64,000 nt of DNA. It comes from Duganella sp. SG902. Lineage in GTDB: Bacteria > Pseudomonadota > Gammaproteobacteria > Burkholderiales > Burkholderiaceae_D. The notes below the pieces were generated by a model. It saw nothing but the letters and a program-made list of their open reading frames with translations, searched no databases and was not told the origin of the DNA. A program made the translations under genes and the position numbers. Below, piece by piece: positions 1 to 7,401 of the stretch; position 1 is the stretch's first letter, and each line of letters begins with the position of its first letter. Where the stretch lies: contig NZ_JABMJK010000014.1 of assembly GCF_013376005.1 (NCBI RefSeq), positions 1 through 64,000 on the forward strand, written 5' to 3'.

Positions 1-26
1 TGCTCGTCGGTAAATCGTTTCTTCAT
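1..26 (-). CDS. IS3-family transposase OrfA, 5' end only (cut by window edge)
   Basis: The reverse complement of the first 26 bases reads ATG followed by codons for MKKRFTDE, the usual opening of IS3-family OrfA helix-turn-helix proteins. A strong Shine-Dalgarno (GGAGG) sits four bases upstream of the ATG. Only the first nine codons are in the window, so family and intactness cannot be confirmed. If correct, a mobile element borders the defence genes on the left. I could not place the element's terminal inverted repeat with confidence. Confidence 0.6.
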
Positions 27-148
27 CTAGCCTCCATGTGTAAAAATATCATGAAGACTAACCAGCCGCATGGCTACAAAGTTCCGATCAGGTCATACTC
101 AAAGTCGGAATGTCCCAGAGTCCGGAAAGCTGGATGGCATGCGCCCTC

Positions 149-274
149 TTAGCGCTTGCCGTCCGTCCTAGCGGCCAGTTTGGCGCACATCTCCGTAACC
201 CAGCCAAGCACCCAGACGCGATCCTCTTCACTCAGGGTATTCAAGGCACCAGCCAAATCCTCTTCGTTTATTAA
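149..274 (-). pseudogene. Short coding remnant without a start codon
   Basis: A stop-to-stop frame of 41 codons reads as protein-like sequence (acidic start, EEDRVWVLGWVTEMC near the middle, ending in DGKR and TAA). It has no start codon at its upstream end: an in-frame TAG lies directly before it, and the only Met is internal. It looks like the C-terminal tail of a disrupted small gene next to the IS3 element. I do not recognise the family. The rest of the 27-362 stretch holds no gene that I can support. Confidence 0.25.
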
Positions 275-290
275 CTAAACAATTTAAATG

Positions 291-320
291 TTGACATAGC
301 GAAATTACGTAAGCAACAAT
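291..320 (+). promoter_or_regulatory. Candidate promoter for the helicase fusion gene
   Basis: A perfect -35 hexamer TTGACA lies at 291-296 in an AT-rich stretch. AACAAT at 315-320 (18-bp spacer) is a mediocre -10. A second TTGACA at 323-328 has no convincing -10. Position and AT-richness fit a promoter for the gene starting at 363, but the -10 is weak. Confidence 0.3.
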
Positions 321-362
321 AATTGACAGCGATCGGGCCTTCCCAAAACTAAGGTTGGCGAA

Positions 363-3300
363 GTGCTACAGTGCATCTCGACCAATCAACTGACTTCTAC
401 AGCTTTGACCCTTAACTATTACAACCAAAACGCATCGAGCTTTTTTGAAAGCACGGTCAACGTTAATATGTCTGCCCTGCATGATCGTTTTTTATCAGCG
501 GTCAGCGCAGGCGGTAGCGTGCTTGATGCGGGTTGTGGATCTGGGCGGGATGCGAAAGCTTTTCTAGATCGCGGATATCGAGTGACCGCGTTTGACGCTT
601 CTTCGGAGCTCGCTCGCCTGGCTCAGGAGCACACGGGTATCGAGATTCAGGTGCGGAGTTTTTTCGACGTCGACGAGCAAGCTTGCTACGATGGCATTTG
701 GGCTTGTGCCAGTTTGCTGCATGTTCCGACTGAACATTTGCCGCGCGCGTTGCGATCCTTATGGAACGCACTTCGCCCAGGCGGCGCTTTCTACCTCAGC
801 TTTAAGCTCGGCACTGGCGAACGTGAGCATGACGGCCGTCATTTCACCGACGTGTCCGATGAGCAGCTGCGCGCTTGGTTCGCGGAGATGTCCGACGTCT
901 CCAGTATTGAGTCTTGGATCTCAAACGACCAAAGGCCCGGCCGCTCCGAACAATGGCTGAATGCCCTCGCTGTTCGTGCTCACATCACGAAGACGAATCT
1001 CATCACGGGTGGAGACGATCCTTTTCTGCCTCACCTAAGCAGCGCGATCAATCAAGCCTCGGAGGTTGATCTCGCGGTTGCCTTTGTCAAGACTACTGGG
1101 CTGCGTCTCCTTATGCCTGACCTGCAAAGTGCGTTGGAAGCCGCAACAGAATCAAAGCGAAAACCAGCTCGGGTTCGAGTTCTCACTAGTGACTATTTGG
1201 ATGTCACCGATCCCGAAGCGTTGCGACTGCTGATGCTGCTTCAGGAAAAGGGGGCGCAGGTTAAAGTCTACGAATCGGCTGGTAGTAGTTTTCACCTGAA
1301 GGCATACCTATTCACCAAGCGCCATGACGGGAGCGCTCACATCGGCACGGCATTCATTGGCTCCAGCAATATCAGCAAACAAGCGTTGCAGCATGGCTTG
1401 GAGTGGAATTACAAGATCGATTATCCCGGCGATGACGGATATCTTGAAGCACGCTCCCGGTTTGAGGAACTTTTTATCGATCCTCGCTGCGTTCCCTTGT
1501 CCGATGCATGGATAGATCAATACGAGGCACGTCGCGTTCCGCTGCCGCGAGCTGTCGCGCCGGGCAGTCTGGAGCAAGATCCACCGCCTGTACCGACCAC
1601 AGTACAAACTGCCGCACTGGCCGCTTTGTCCGAGACGCGCGACGAGGGCTTTCGTCGCGGCCTAGTGGTATTGGCTACTGGTCTCGGAAAGACTTGGCTT
1701 GCGGCCTTCGATTCCCTGCAGATGGGCGCTCGAAGAGTGCTGTTCGTCGCGCACCGCGAAGAGATTTTGAACCAGGCGGCCGATACCTTCGTGAGAATCC
1801 GCCCCAAGGCCCATGTGGGCTTCTATGCCGGAAAAACGCGGGATGTCGAAGTCGATATCCTGTGCGCGTCTATTCAGACGCTAGGTCAAGAGGTTCATTT
1901 AGAGCGCTTCTCGCCAGGTCATTTCGATTACATCGTGGTTGATGAGTTCCATCACGCGGCGGCGACCACGTATCGACGTCTTCTGGCCCACTTTACACCG
2001 CGATTCCTACTCGGGTTGACGGCGACACCAGACCGATCAGACCAGTCCGATATCTTGTCGCTCTGTGACGATAATCTCGTCTTCACTCGCGCGCTGTTCG
2101 ATGGCATTCAGTCCAAGCTACTCGTGCCTTTTCACTACTACGGCATCTTCGATAGCTCCGTGGACTACACCGAAATTCCGTGGCGCAGTGGGCGATTCGA
2201 TCCTACACAGCTGTCGAATAAATTAGCGACACTAGCCCGCGCAAAGCATGCGCTAAATGAGTGGCGTCGTTTAAAGCAGCAGCGCACGCTAGCGTTTTGC
2301 GTTTCGATCGCGCACGCTGAATTTATGGCATCCCAGTTCGAGAAGGAGGGGATCACCTGTGCCGCAGTCTATGCAGGTTCCAAACTCAGTCGCGCTGACG
2401 CACTGGAGCGTTTGCGCAATGGTCGTCTTGAAATTATCTTCTCGGTCGATTTATTCAACGAGGGCGTGGACCTGCCCGCCATCGATACGGTAATGATGTT
2501 GCGCCCGACCGAATCTAAGATTCTCTTCTTGCAGCAGCTGGGTCGGGGGTTGCGAAGGAGCGATGGTAAACAGCATCTGGTAGTGCTGGACTTCATCGGT
2601 AATCACAAGAGTTTCTTGCACAAGCCTCAGGCACTCTTTGGAATAGACCCAAGCTACAAAAATCTGGCCGACTTCGCTCGCAAGGCGGAAGGCAACAAGC
2701 TGGCGCTACCGGAGGGCTGCTTTGTCAATTACGACTTGCAGTTGATCGACTTCCTCAAATCGCTGGACAGCGACGGCATCAAAAACGAATACGCCGCATT
2801 ACGCGACAGCCTGGGTAGAAGGCCTGCGCTTGCGGAGTTCTACCGATCCGGCGCCAGTATGCAAGCGATGCGCAATGACTACGGTGATTGGTATTCGCTG
2901 GTGAACGAAATGGGCGATCTCGACTCCGACGATCAAGAGATCGCGGAGAGATACCGAGCCTTTTTGCGCGAGGTGGAAACCACCGCGATGACGAAGAGTT
3001 TCAAGATGGTTTTGCTTGAAGCTTTCCAAGAGCTTTCCGGATGGGAAACGCCACCAACCACTGCCGCGCTTGCTGATCGTTCATGGCAAGTGCTGCAACG
3101 TCGACGCGCGCTTCTTGGCGATTTGCCGACGGCACAACGCGAATTAGATAGCGGCACGAATTCAGCTTGGCATCGCTACTGGTTGGATAACCCAATCAAT
3201 GCTTGGGTCGGCAACAATAAAGCCGCAGGTAAGAATATCTTCTTCCAAGTCAAAGACGGGGTATTCCAGCCATGCTTTAACTTAACCGCCGCGCATGCGG

Positions 3301-4259
3301 AGAAGCTTGAACGAATGGTTCAGGAACTCGTCGACTTCAGGTTAGCCGCCTATGAGATCCGACGCGCGAGCAGCGACTTACCTGATAACGTTATACCGTT
3401 TAGCCAAACTAAAAAAGCCAGTTCCGGTACGGAGCTTCCCTATTTCCCCAATCTCAAGATCGCGTGTGGGCATTTCAAAACTGGCACAACGGACTTTGAA
3501 GAGTATCGGACCTTAGGTGCCAACTATAGCAACCTCAATGCTCAGCGTCACTTCATCGCACGAGCATCAGGGAACTCCATGGATGGTGGAAAACATCCAG
3601 TCCGCGATGGGGACTACCTTCTGCTTGAGCACATTACTCCGACGAGCGCCGGATCAATCACTGGCTCGCTCATGGTCATAGAGCGGCAAGACGAGGCCGG
3701 CGACGGCTCTCAGTATTTGCTTCGCAACGTGGTGAAGGCGAACGACGGCGGGTATATTCTTCGAGCCAGCAATCCAGACTACGCGGACATGTTGGCGAAC
3801 GAGCAAATGCATACGCTGGCACGGTTAAAGGCCATCATCAGCCCACTCGACTTGGCGCTAGGTGAAGCATTCATGCGCGAGGACATCGCGCCGCTGTTTG
3901 ACGAAACCTACAGTATCGGCAACTGGAACGCTGGACATATTTCGCTGCCAAATAAAAAGGCGATCGTGCTGCTAGTAACGATCAACAAGCAGGGCAAGGC
4001 TAAGGATCATCGATTCTTAGATCATTGGATTGACGATGAGACTTTTCACTGGCAAAGCCAGAACTCCACTTCGCCAGACAGTAGGAGGGGGCGAGACATT
4101 ATCGAGCACGAACAAAATGGCGTGGCGATCCATTTATTCGTGCGTGAATCGAAGTTGGAAAATGGCAAAGGCGCTCCGTTCGTTTATCACGGAAAGGTTC
4201 GTTATCAGAGCCACAGCGGTAGTAGCCCGATGAATGTCATCCTAAAGCTGGTGATTTAA
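363..4259 (+). CDS. SAM methyltransferase-PLD nuclease-SF2 helicase-DUF3427 fusion with S24-like insert (predicted defence protein)
   Basis: A 1,298-residue multidomain protein. Residues 1-205 are a class I SAM methyltransferase (DAGCGSGRD motif near residue 57). About 215-390 is a phospholipase D-like nuclease domain (HLKAYLF near 310, GSSNIS near 333). About 410-740 is a superfamily 2 helicase with Walker A ATGLGKTW near 440, DEFHH near 526, TATP near 553 and the arginine finger QQLGRGLRR near 725. The remainder matches DUF3427, ending in GSSPMNVILKL. Near residue 1070 there is a LexA/S24-like patch (GNSMDGG, then RDGDYLLLE). The start is GTG, with AAGG eight bases upstream; the methyltransferase fold needs residues upstream of the first ATG at 468. 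PLD-helicase-DUF3427 proteins are known from prokaryotic defence neighbourhoods; a nucleic-acid-directed defence role here is inference. The fused N-terminal methyltransferase is unusual. Confidence 0.85.
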   Translation: MLQCISTNQLTSTALTLNYYNQNASSFFESTVNVNMSALHDRFLSAVSAGGSVLDAGCGSGRDAKAFLDRGYRVTAFDASSELARLAQEHTGIEIQVRSFFDVDEQACYDGIWACASLLHVPTEHLPRALRSLWNALRPGGAFYLSFKLGTGEREHDGRHFTDVSDEQLRAWFAEMSDVSSIESWISNDQRPGRSEQWLNALAVRAHITKTNLITGGDDPFLPHLSSAINQASEVDLAVAFVKTTGLRLLMPDLQSALEAATESKRKPARVRVLTSDYLDVTDPEALRLLMLLQEKGAQVKVYESAGSSFHLKAYLFTKRHDGSAHIGTAFIGSSNISKQALQHGLEWNYKIDYPGDDGYLEARSRFEELFIDPRCVPLSDAWIDQYEARRVPLPRAVAPGSLEQDPPPVPTTVQTAALAALSETRDEGFRRGLVVLATGLGKTWLAAFDSLQMGARRVLFVAHREEILNQAADTFVRIRPKAHVGFYAGKTRDVEVDILCASIQTLGQEVHLERFSPGHFDYIVVDEFHHAAATTYRRLLAHFTPRFLLGLTATPDRSDQSDILSLCDDNLVFTRALFDGIQSKLLVPFHYYGIFDSSVDYTEIPWRSGRFDPTQLSNKLATLARAKHALNEWRRLKQQRTLAFCVSIAHAEFMASQFEKEGITCAAVYAGSKLSRADALERLRNGRLEIIFSVDLFNEGVDLPAIDTVMMLRPTESKILFLQQLGRGLRRSDGKQHLVVLDFIGNHKSFLHKPQALFGIDPSYKNLADFARKAEGNKLALPEGCFVNYDLQLIDFLKSLDSDGIKNEYAALRDSLGRRPALAEFYRSGASMQAMRNDYGDWYSLVNEMGDLDSDDQEIAERYRAFLREVETTAMTKSFKMVLLEAFQELSGWETPPTTAALADRSWQVLQRRRALLGDLPTAQRELDSGTNSAWHRYWLDNPINAWVGNNKAAGKNIFFQVKDGVFQPCFNLTAAHAEKLERMVQELVDFRLAAYEIRRASSDLPDNVIPFSQTKKASSGTELPYFPNLKIACGHFKTGTTDFEEYRTLGANYSNLNAQRHFIARASGNSMDGGKHPVRDGDYLLLEHITPTSAGSITGSLMVIERQDEAGDGSQYLLRNVVKANDGGYILRASNPDYADMLANEQMHTLARLKAIISPLDLALGEAFMREDIAPLFDETYSIGNWNAGHISLPNKKAIVLLVTINKQGKAKDHRFLDHWIDDETFHWQSQNSTSPDSRRGRDIIEHEQNGVAIHLFVRESKLENGKGAPFVYHGKVRYQSHSGSSPMNVILKLVI

Positions 4260-4266
4260 CTTGAAA

Positions 4267-4689
4267 TCATCTTCGCGAGGCCGGGCCAAGGAATGACCGC
4301 AGCTTTTCTTCCAGCTTTTCCCGCTCACGAAGCTCGCACTCCCAAACCACAAGTACCTGCCAGCCCGCTTCAGCCAACGCCTTGAAGGCCCGCTCATCCC
4401 GCGCCCTATTGCCGTTGAGCTTTTCGCTCCAGAATTCGACGCGGGACTTGGGCATGCGCGCTAAGCTACAATTTTCATGTCGGTGCCAGAAACAGCCATG
4501 CACAAAGATGACCTTCTTGCGTGACGGGAAAACCAGATCCGGAGATCCCGGCAGAGTGCGCACATGCAGACGGTAACGGTAGCCCGCAGCGAACACCATC
4601 TTTCGTACGATCATTTCGGGACGGGTGTCCTTCCCTTTCACGCGTGACATCACGGCGCTGCGCGCCGCTGGGTCCAGGGAGTCAACCAT
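4267..4689 (-). CDS. vsr: Very short patch repair endonuclease (Vsr)
   Basis: A 140-residue protein with the full Vsr signature: MSRVKGKDTRPE near the N-terminus, LPGSPDLVFPSRKKVIFVHG with the catalytic aspartate, GCFWHRH with zinc/active-site histidines, FWSEKLNGNRARD, and a C-terminal LVVWECEL. Vsr nicks T:G mismatches created when 5-methylcytosine deaminates, so it normally accompanies a C5 methyltransferase. Here one lies divergently at 4936. The start is supported by GGAGGAAG just upstream of the ATG. Length is normal for the family. Its 3' end is seven bases from the end of the helicase fusion, in convergent orientation. Confidence 0.95.
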   Translation of the reverse strand: MVDSLDPAARSAVMSRVKGKDTRPEMIVRKMVFAAGYRYRLHVRTLPGSPDLVFPSRKKVIFVHGCFWHRHENCSLARMPKSRVEFWSEKLNGNRARDERAFKALAEAGWQVLVVWECELREREKLEEKLRSFLGPASRR

Positions 4690-4785
4690 GTGCGCTTCCT
4701 CCTATCGGTCGGATGTCCCTAGGATCGGAGCTAGCACAAATTATTCAAGAGCATTTTGACAACGGACAAACAGATTTCATTGAGA

Positions 4786-4803
4786 ACTGTATAAAAACAC
4801 AGT
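4786..4803. promoter_or_regulatory. LexA-type SOS operator
   Basis: ACTGTATAAAAACACAGT is a perfect match to the CTGT-N8-ACAG LexA consensus, with additional outer A/T symmetry. It encloses a TATAAA that could serve as a -10. It lies 97 bp upstream of vsr and 133 bp upstream of the C5 methyltransferase. The consensus is established for gamma- and beta-proteobacterial LexA. Which gene it controls is inference; the only ATG directly behind it (4810) opens a five-codon frame. Confidence 0.6.
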
Positions 4804-4840
4804 AAAATCATGGCATTTGCTGATTGAGCTGGCGCCTGAG

Positions 4841-4869
4841 TTGGTTAGCGTAAGGCATTGCTTTATACT
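4841..4869 (+). promoter_or_regulatory. Candidate promoter for the C5 methyltransferase
   Basis: TATACT at 4864-4869 is a 5/6 match to the -10 hexamer. TTGGTT at 4841-4846 is a weak -35 at the ideal 17-bp spacing. The predicted start point near 4876 would give a leader of about 60 bases before the ATG at 4936. Confidence 0.4.
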
Positions 4870-4935
4870 GCCGCAAGCCCAGTCAGCGCCTAGTCTGGCT
4901 GGAGCCGCATTTATTCCGTCCGAGCGTTAAACACC

Positions 4936-6156
4936 ATGTACAAGCCCCCTCTCACCGCCGCGCTGCACGAAGCCCCTCTCGTGACGGCTACACGCAGCCT
5001 GGAATCCATCGAGCTGTTCGCGGGCGCGGGCGGGCTGGCGCTGGGGTTTTCGGGCAACGACGTGCGTCACCGCGCCGTGGTCGAGTGGAACTCGCACGCG
5101 TGCAACACCATCCGGCACAATAAGCTGAACCTGGTCGATCCGATCAGCCATTGGCCGGATGTGACGGAGGGTGACGTCAAGCATTTCAAGTACGACGCGT
5201 TTGAGGGTGTGGACCTGATCACCGGCGGGCCGCCCTGCCAGCCCTTCTCCATGGGCGGCAAGCATGGCGGTTTCCTGGACGAGCGCGACATGTTCCCGCA
5301 GGCGATACGCGCCGTGCGCGAGGCGCGTCCGCGCGCCTTCGTCTTCGAGAACGTGCAGGGTTTGACGCGGGCCGCCTTCGCGGATTACTTCGACTATATT
5401 CTGTTGCAGCTGGAGTTCCCGTCGCTGGTCGCCAAGTCGAAGGAGCAATGGGGCGATCACCTCGCGCGCTTGCGGAAGTGGAAGCAAAAGCCGAGCACCG
5501 TCAGCGAGTACAACGTCACCTTCAAGCTGGTGAACGCGGCGAACTACGGCGTGCCGCAGAAGCGCATGCGCGTGTTCTTTGTCGGCTTCCGCGCGGACGA
5601 GGGCAAGGTGTGGGAGGCGCCGGCTGAGACGCACAGCGCCGACGCGCTGTTGCTCTCGCAATGGGGCTCGAACGAGTATTGGGACCGGCATAAGGTGGCG
5701 GCCCGTCACAGGCCTGCCAAGCCGGCCGGCATCGAGAAGAAGATCAGCGCCCTGATCGACATGGATTACGGCGGCAATTTACTCGCGTGGCGCACCGTTC
5801 GCGATGCCATTTCCGATCTGCCGGATCCGGAGCGCTTCCCGGGCAAGGTCCAGGCGCATCGCTTCCAGCCTGGCGCGCGCACTTATCCCGGCCACACCGG
5901 CAGTCCCCTGGACGAGCCGGCCAAGGCCTTGAAGGCCGGCGACCACGGCGTGCCTGGCGGCGAGAACATGCTGCGGCGTGTGGATGGGTCCGTTCGCTAT
6001 TTCACGATCCGCGAATCGGCACGTATTCAAACCTTCCCGGACACGTTCCTGTTCGAGGGAACCTGGTCGGAGATCATGCGCCAGCTTGGCAACGCGGTGC
6101 CGGTGCGGCTGGCGTCGGTGATCGCCAAGAGCGTGTGCGACTTGCTTAGGGAGTAG
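4936..6156 (+). CDS. DNA (cytosine-5)-methyltransferase
   Basis: A 406-residue C5 cytosine methyltransferase. In order it shows motif I (ELFAGAGGLALGF near residue 28), motif IV with the catalytic cysteine (GGPPCQPFSMGG near 98), motif VI (FENVQG), motif VIII (YNVTFKLVNAANYGVPQKR) and the C-terminal motif X (QLGNAVPVRLA). It overlaps tail-to-tail by 11 bp with an Eco29kI-type restriction endonuclease and is divergent from vsr, so it most likely protects the host from that enzyme. If the pair keeps the Eco29kI specificity, the target would be CCGCGG; that is inference from the partner. No good ribosome-binding site is visible before the ATG at 4936. Confidence 0.93.
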   Translation: MYKPPLTAALHEAPLVTATRSLESIELFAGAGGLALGFSGNDVRHRAVVEWNSHACNTIRHNKLNLVDPISHWPDVTEGDVKHFKYDAFEGVDLITGGPPCQPFSMGGKHGGFLDERDMFPQAIRAVREARPRAFVFENVQGLTRAAFADYFDYILLQLEFPSLVAKSKEQWGDHLARLRKWKQKPSTVSEYNVTFKLVNAANYGVPQKRMRVFFVGFRADEGKVWEAPAETHSADALLLSQWGSNEYWDRHKVAARHRPAKPAGIEKKISALIDMDYGGNLLAWRTVRDAISDLPDPERFPGKVQAHRFQPGARTYPGHTGSPLDEPAKALKAGDHGVPGGENMLRRVDGSVRYFTIRESARIQTFPDTFLFEGTWSEIMRQLGNAVPVRLASVIAKSVCDLLRE

Positions 6157-7063
6157 GGTTGGGCGCGGGAGTGGCGTCGACCGCCTCCAGCTCGACCACG
6201 CCGTGTGCCGGCGTGTAGAAGCGATCCAGGTCCAACTGGTGCATGTCTTCGGTGAAGCGCGCGAAGATTTCGTGGATGTCGGCGTAAGGCCGGTGTGCTT
6301 CCAGGTGGGCGTTGATTTGCTCGATGATCGTGTCCCGCGATTTCTGATTTTCCGCCGTTGCGTCGGCCCATTCGCGGCCGGGGTGCATGGTGTCCCATGG
6401 CGAGCGCTTGTTGACGCGGGTTTCCGAACTGTCGCCATGCTTGCCCAGGCCGAAACATATCTTGGTTTCCGAATTCCAGATCGGCTTGAAGAAGTTGATC
6501 AGGTAGTCCTCGGCGGATTTCTGAAAGCCGGTCTGGACGATCAGGAAGCGGCATTCGAAGTCGTTGATGTCCAGTGTGGTGACGGCCTTGCGTATGCTGC
6601 GCGCATGCTCGTTGAGGCGCGCGGACAGCTTGGTGCCTTGGCTTACGGCGTCCTTGGCCGCCGGGTTGTCCGGATCGGCCTTGCCGACGTAGATCGGATG
6701 GTCGCGGCCCTTCAGCGCCGCGTAGGGCGCGAAGTCACCACGATAGTAGATGGCGTAGACGCCGGCGCCGTAGAACTCCGGAATTTTCGCCAACGGGCGC
6801 TTGGTTTGCGCTACCAAGGTCAGCGCCACGACGCGGCCGGATGTGTTGGGATCGGTGGGGTCGAAGATGGACTCGGGGCGAAGTATGGGATCCAGCTTGG
6901 TGGTTGCGTTTTTTAGCTGGGAGGTCACTTGCTCGAGACCGACACGGATTTTCTTGATGGCGCGGGGATCGTCGCCTGCTTCCGCAGCGGAGATGCGGTC
7001 TGTTAGCGTGCGCAGCTCCGACAGTAGGGAGTTTAGGGGGTGTTCCGTCTTCTTTGTCACCAT
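6146..7063 (-). CDS. Eco29kI-family type II restriction endonuclease (GIY-YIG nuclease)
   Basis: A 305-residue protein with a GIY-YIG nuclease core: GVYAIYYRG near residue 104, IYVGKADP near 127, then conserved arginine and histidine in SARLNEHARSIRK. The overall layout and length fit the Eco29kI family, whose founding member cuts CCGCGG. The N-terminal 60 residues look like a helical arm. It is convergent with, and overlaps, the C5 methyltransferase gene, forming a complete type II restriction-modification pair. AAGGA precedes the ATG. Family assignment is by motif and partner recognition; the cut site is not demonstrated. Confidence 0.85.
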   Translation of the reverse strand: MVTKKTEHPLNSLLSELRTLTDRISAAEAGDDPRAIKKIRVGLEQVTSQLKNATTKLDPILRPESIFDPTDPNTSGRVVALTLVAQTKRPLAKIPEFYGAGVYAIYYRGDFAPYAALKGRDHPIYVGKADPDNPAAKDAVSQGTKLSARLNEHARSIRKAVTTLDINDFECRFLIVQTGFQKSAEDYLINFFKPIWNSETKICFGLGKHGDSSETRVNKRSPWDTMHPGREWADATAENQKSRDTIIEQINAHLEAHRPYADIHEIFARFTEDMHQLDLDRFYTPAHGVVELEAVDATPAPNPTP

Positions 7064-7129
7064 CTAGTTCCTTCTCTTGCCGCTCAGATGATTTACCAAA
7101 TCAGCCAGTTGTCTTTGAACTTAAGCTGA

Positions 7130-7387
7130 CTATATCGAAGATAGAAGCTTAGCACCACAGGCCGTCTTATCGCCATCGTAAGCGACAGCTTGTCCATGGT
7201 GGTGACGCTCGCTACCTGCTGCCAGGATGGGGAAAGTCCCTTTGCATTTAGGGCATATCGTAGCATCGCCTTCCACAGCAACCGCCTTACCGAGCACGTT
7301 AAAGGTTGCCTGGGCTGAGATCACTGTGCCGCCGTGGGTGGTTTTATCACCGAGCCGAATTATTCCCTTCCCTTTTCTGTTCTTCAT
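7130..7387 (-). CDS. PAAR-domain T6SS spike-tip protein
   Basis: A small protein of about 85 residues with the PAAR layout: IRLGDKTTHGGTV at the start, a central AVEGDATICPKCKG, and a C-terminal AYDGDKTACGAKL. PAAR proteins cap the VgrG trimer of the type VI spike and often carry or recruit effectors; this one has no extension, so it would be a plain tip. I chose the ATG at 7387 because GAAAGG lies nine bases upstream. ATGs at 7393 and 7396 are also possible. It is the last gene of the vgrG-effector transcription unit. Confidence 0.85.
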   Translation of the reverse strand: MKNRKGKGIIRLGDKTTHGGTVISAQATFNVLGKAVAVEGDATICPKCKGTFPILAAGSERHHHGQAVAYDGDKTACGAKLLSSI

Positions 7388-7401
7388 CGACATCATCCTT
7401 T

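Noticed and set aside
4810-4827. Five-codon frame ATG to TGA directly after the LexA-type box
   Set aside because: Too short, no ribosome-binding site; noted only as a possible remnant of a lost SOS gene.
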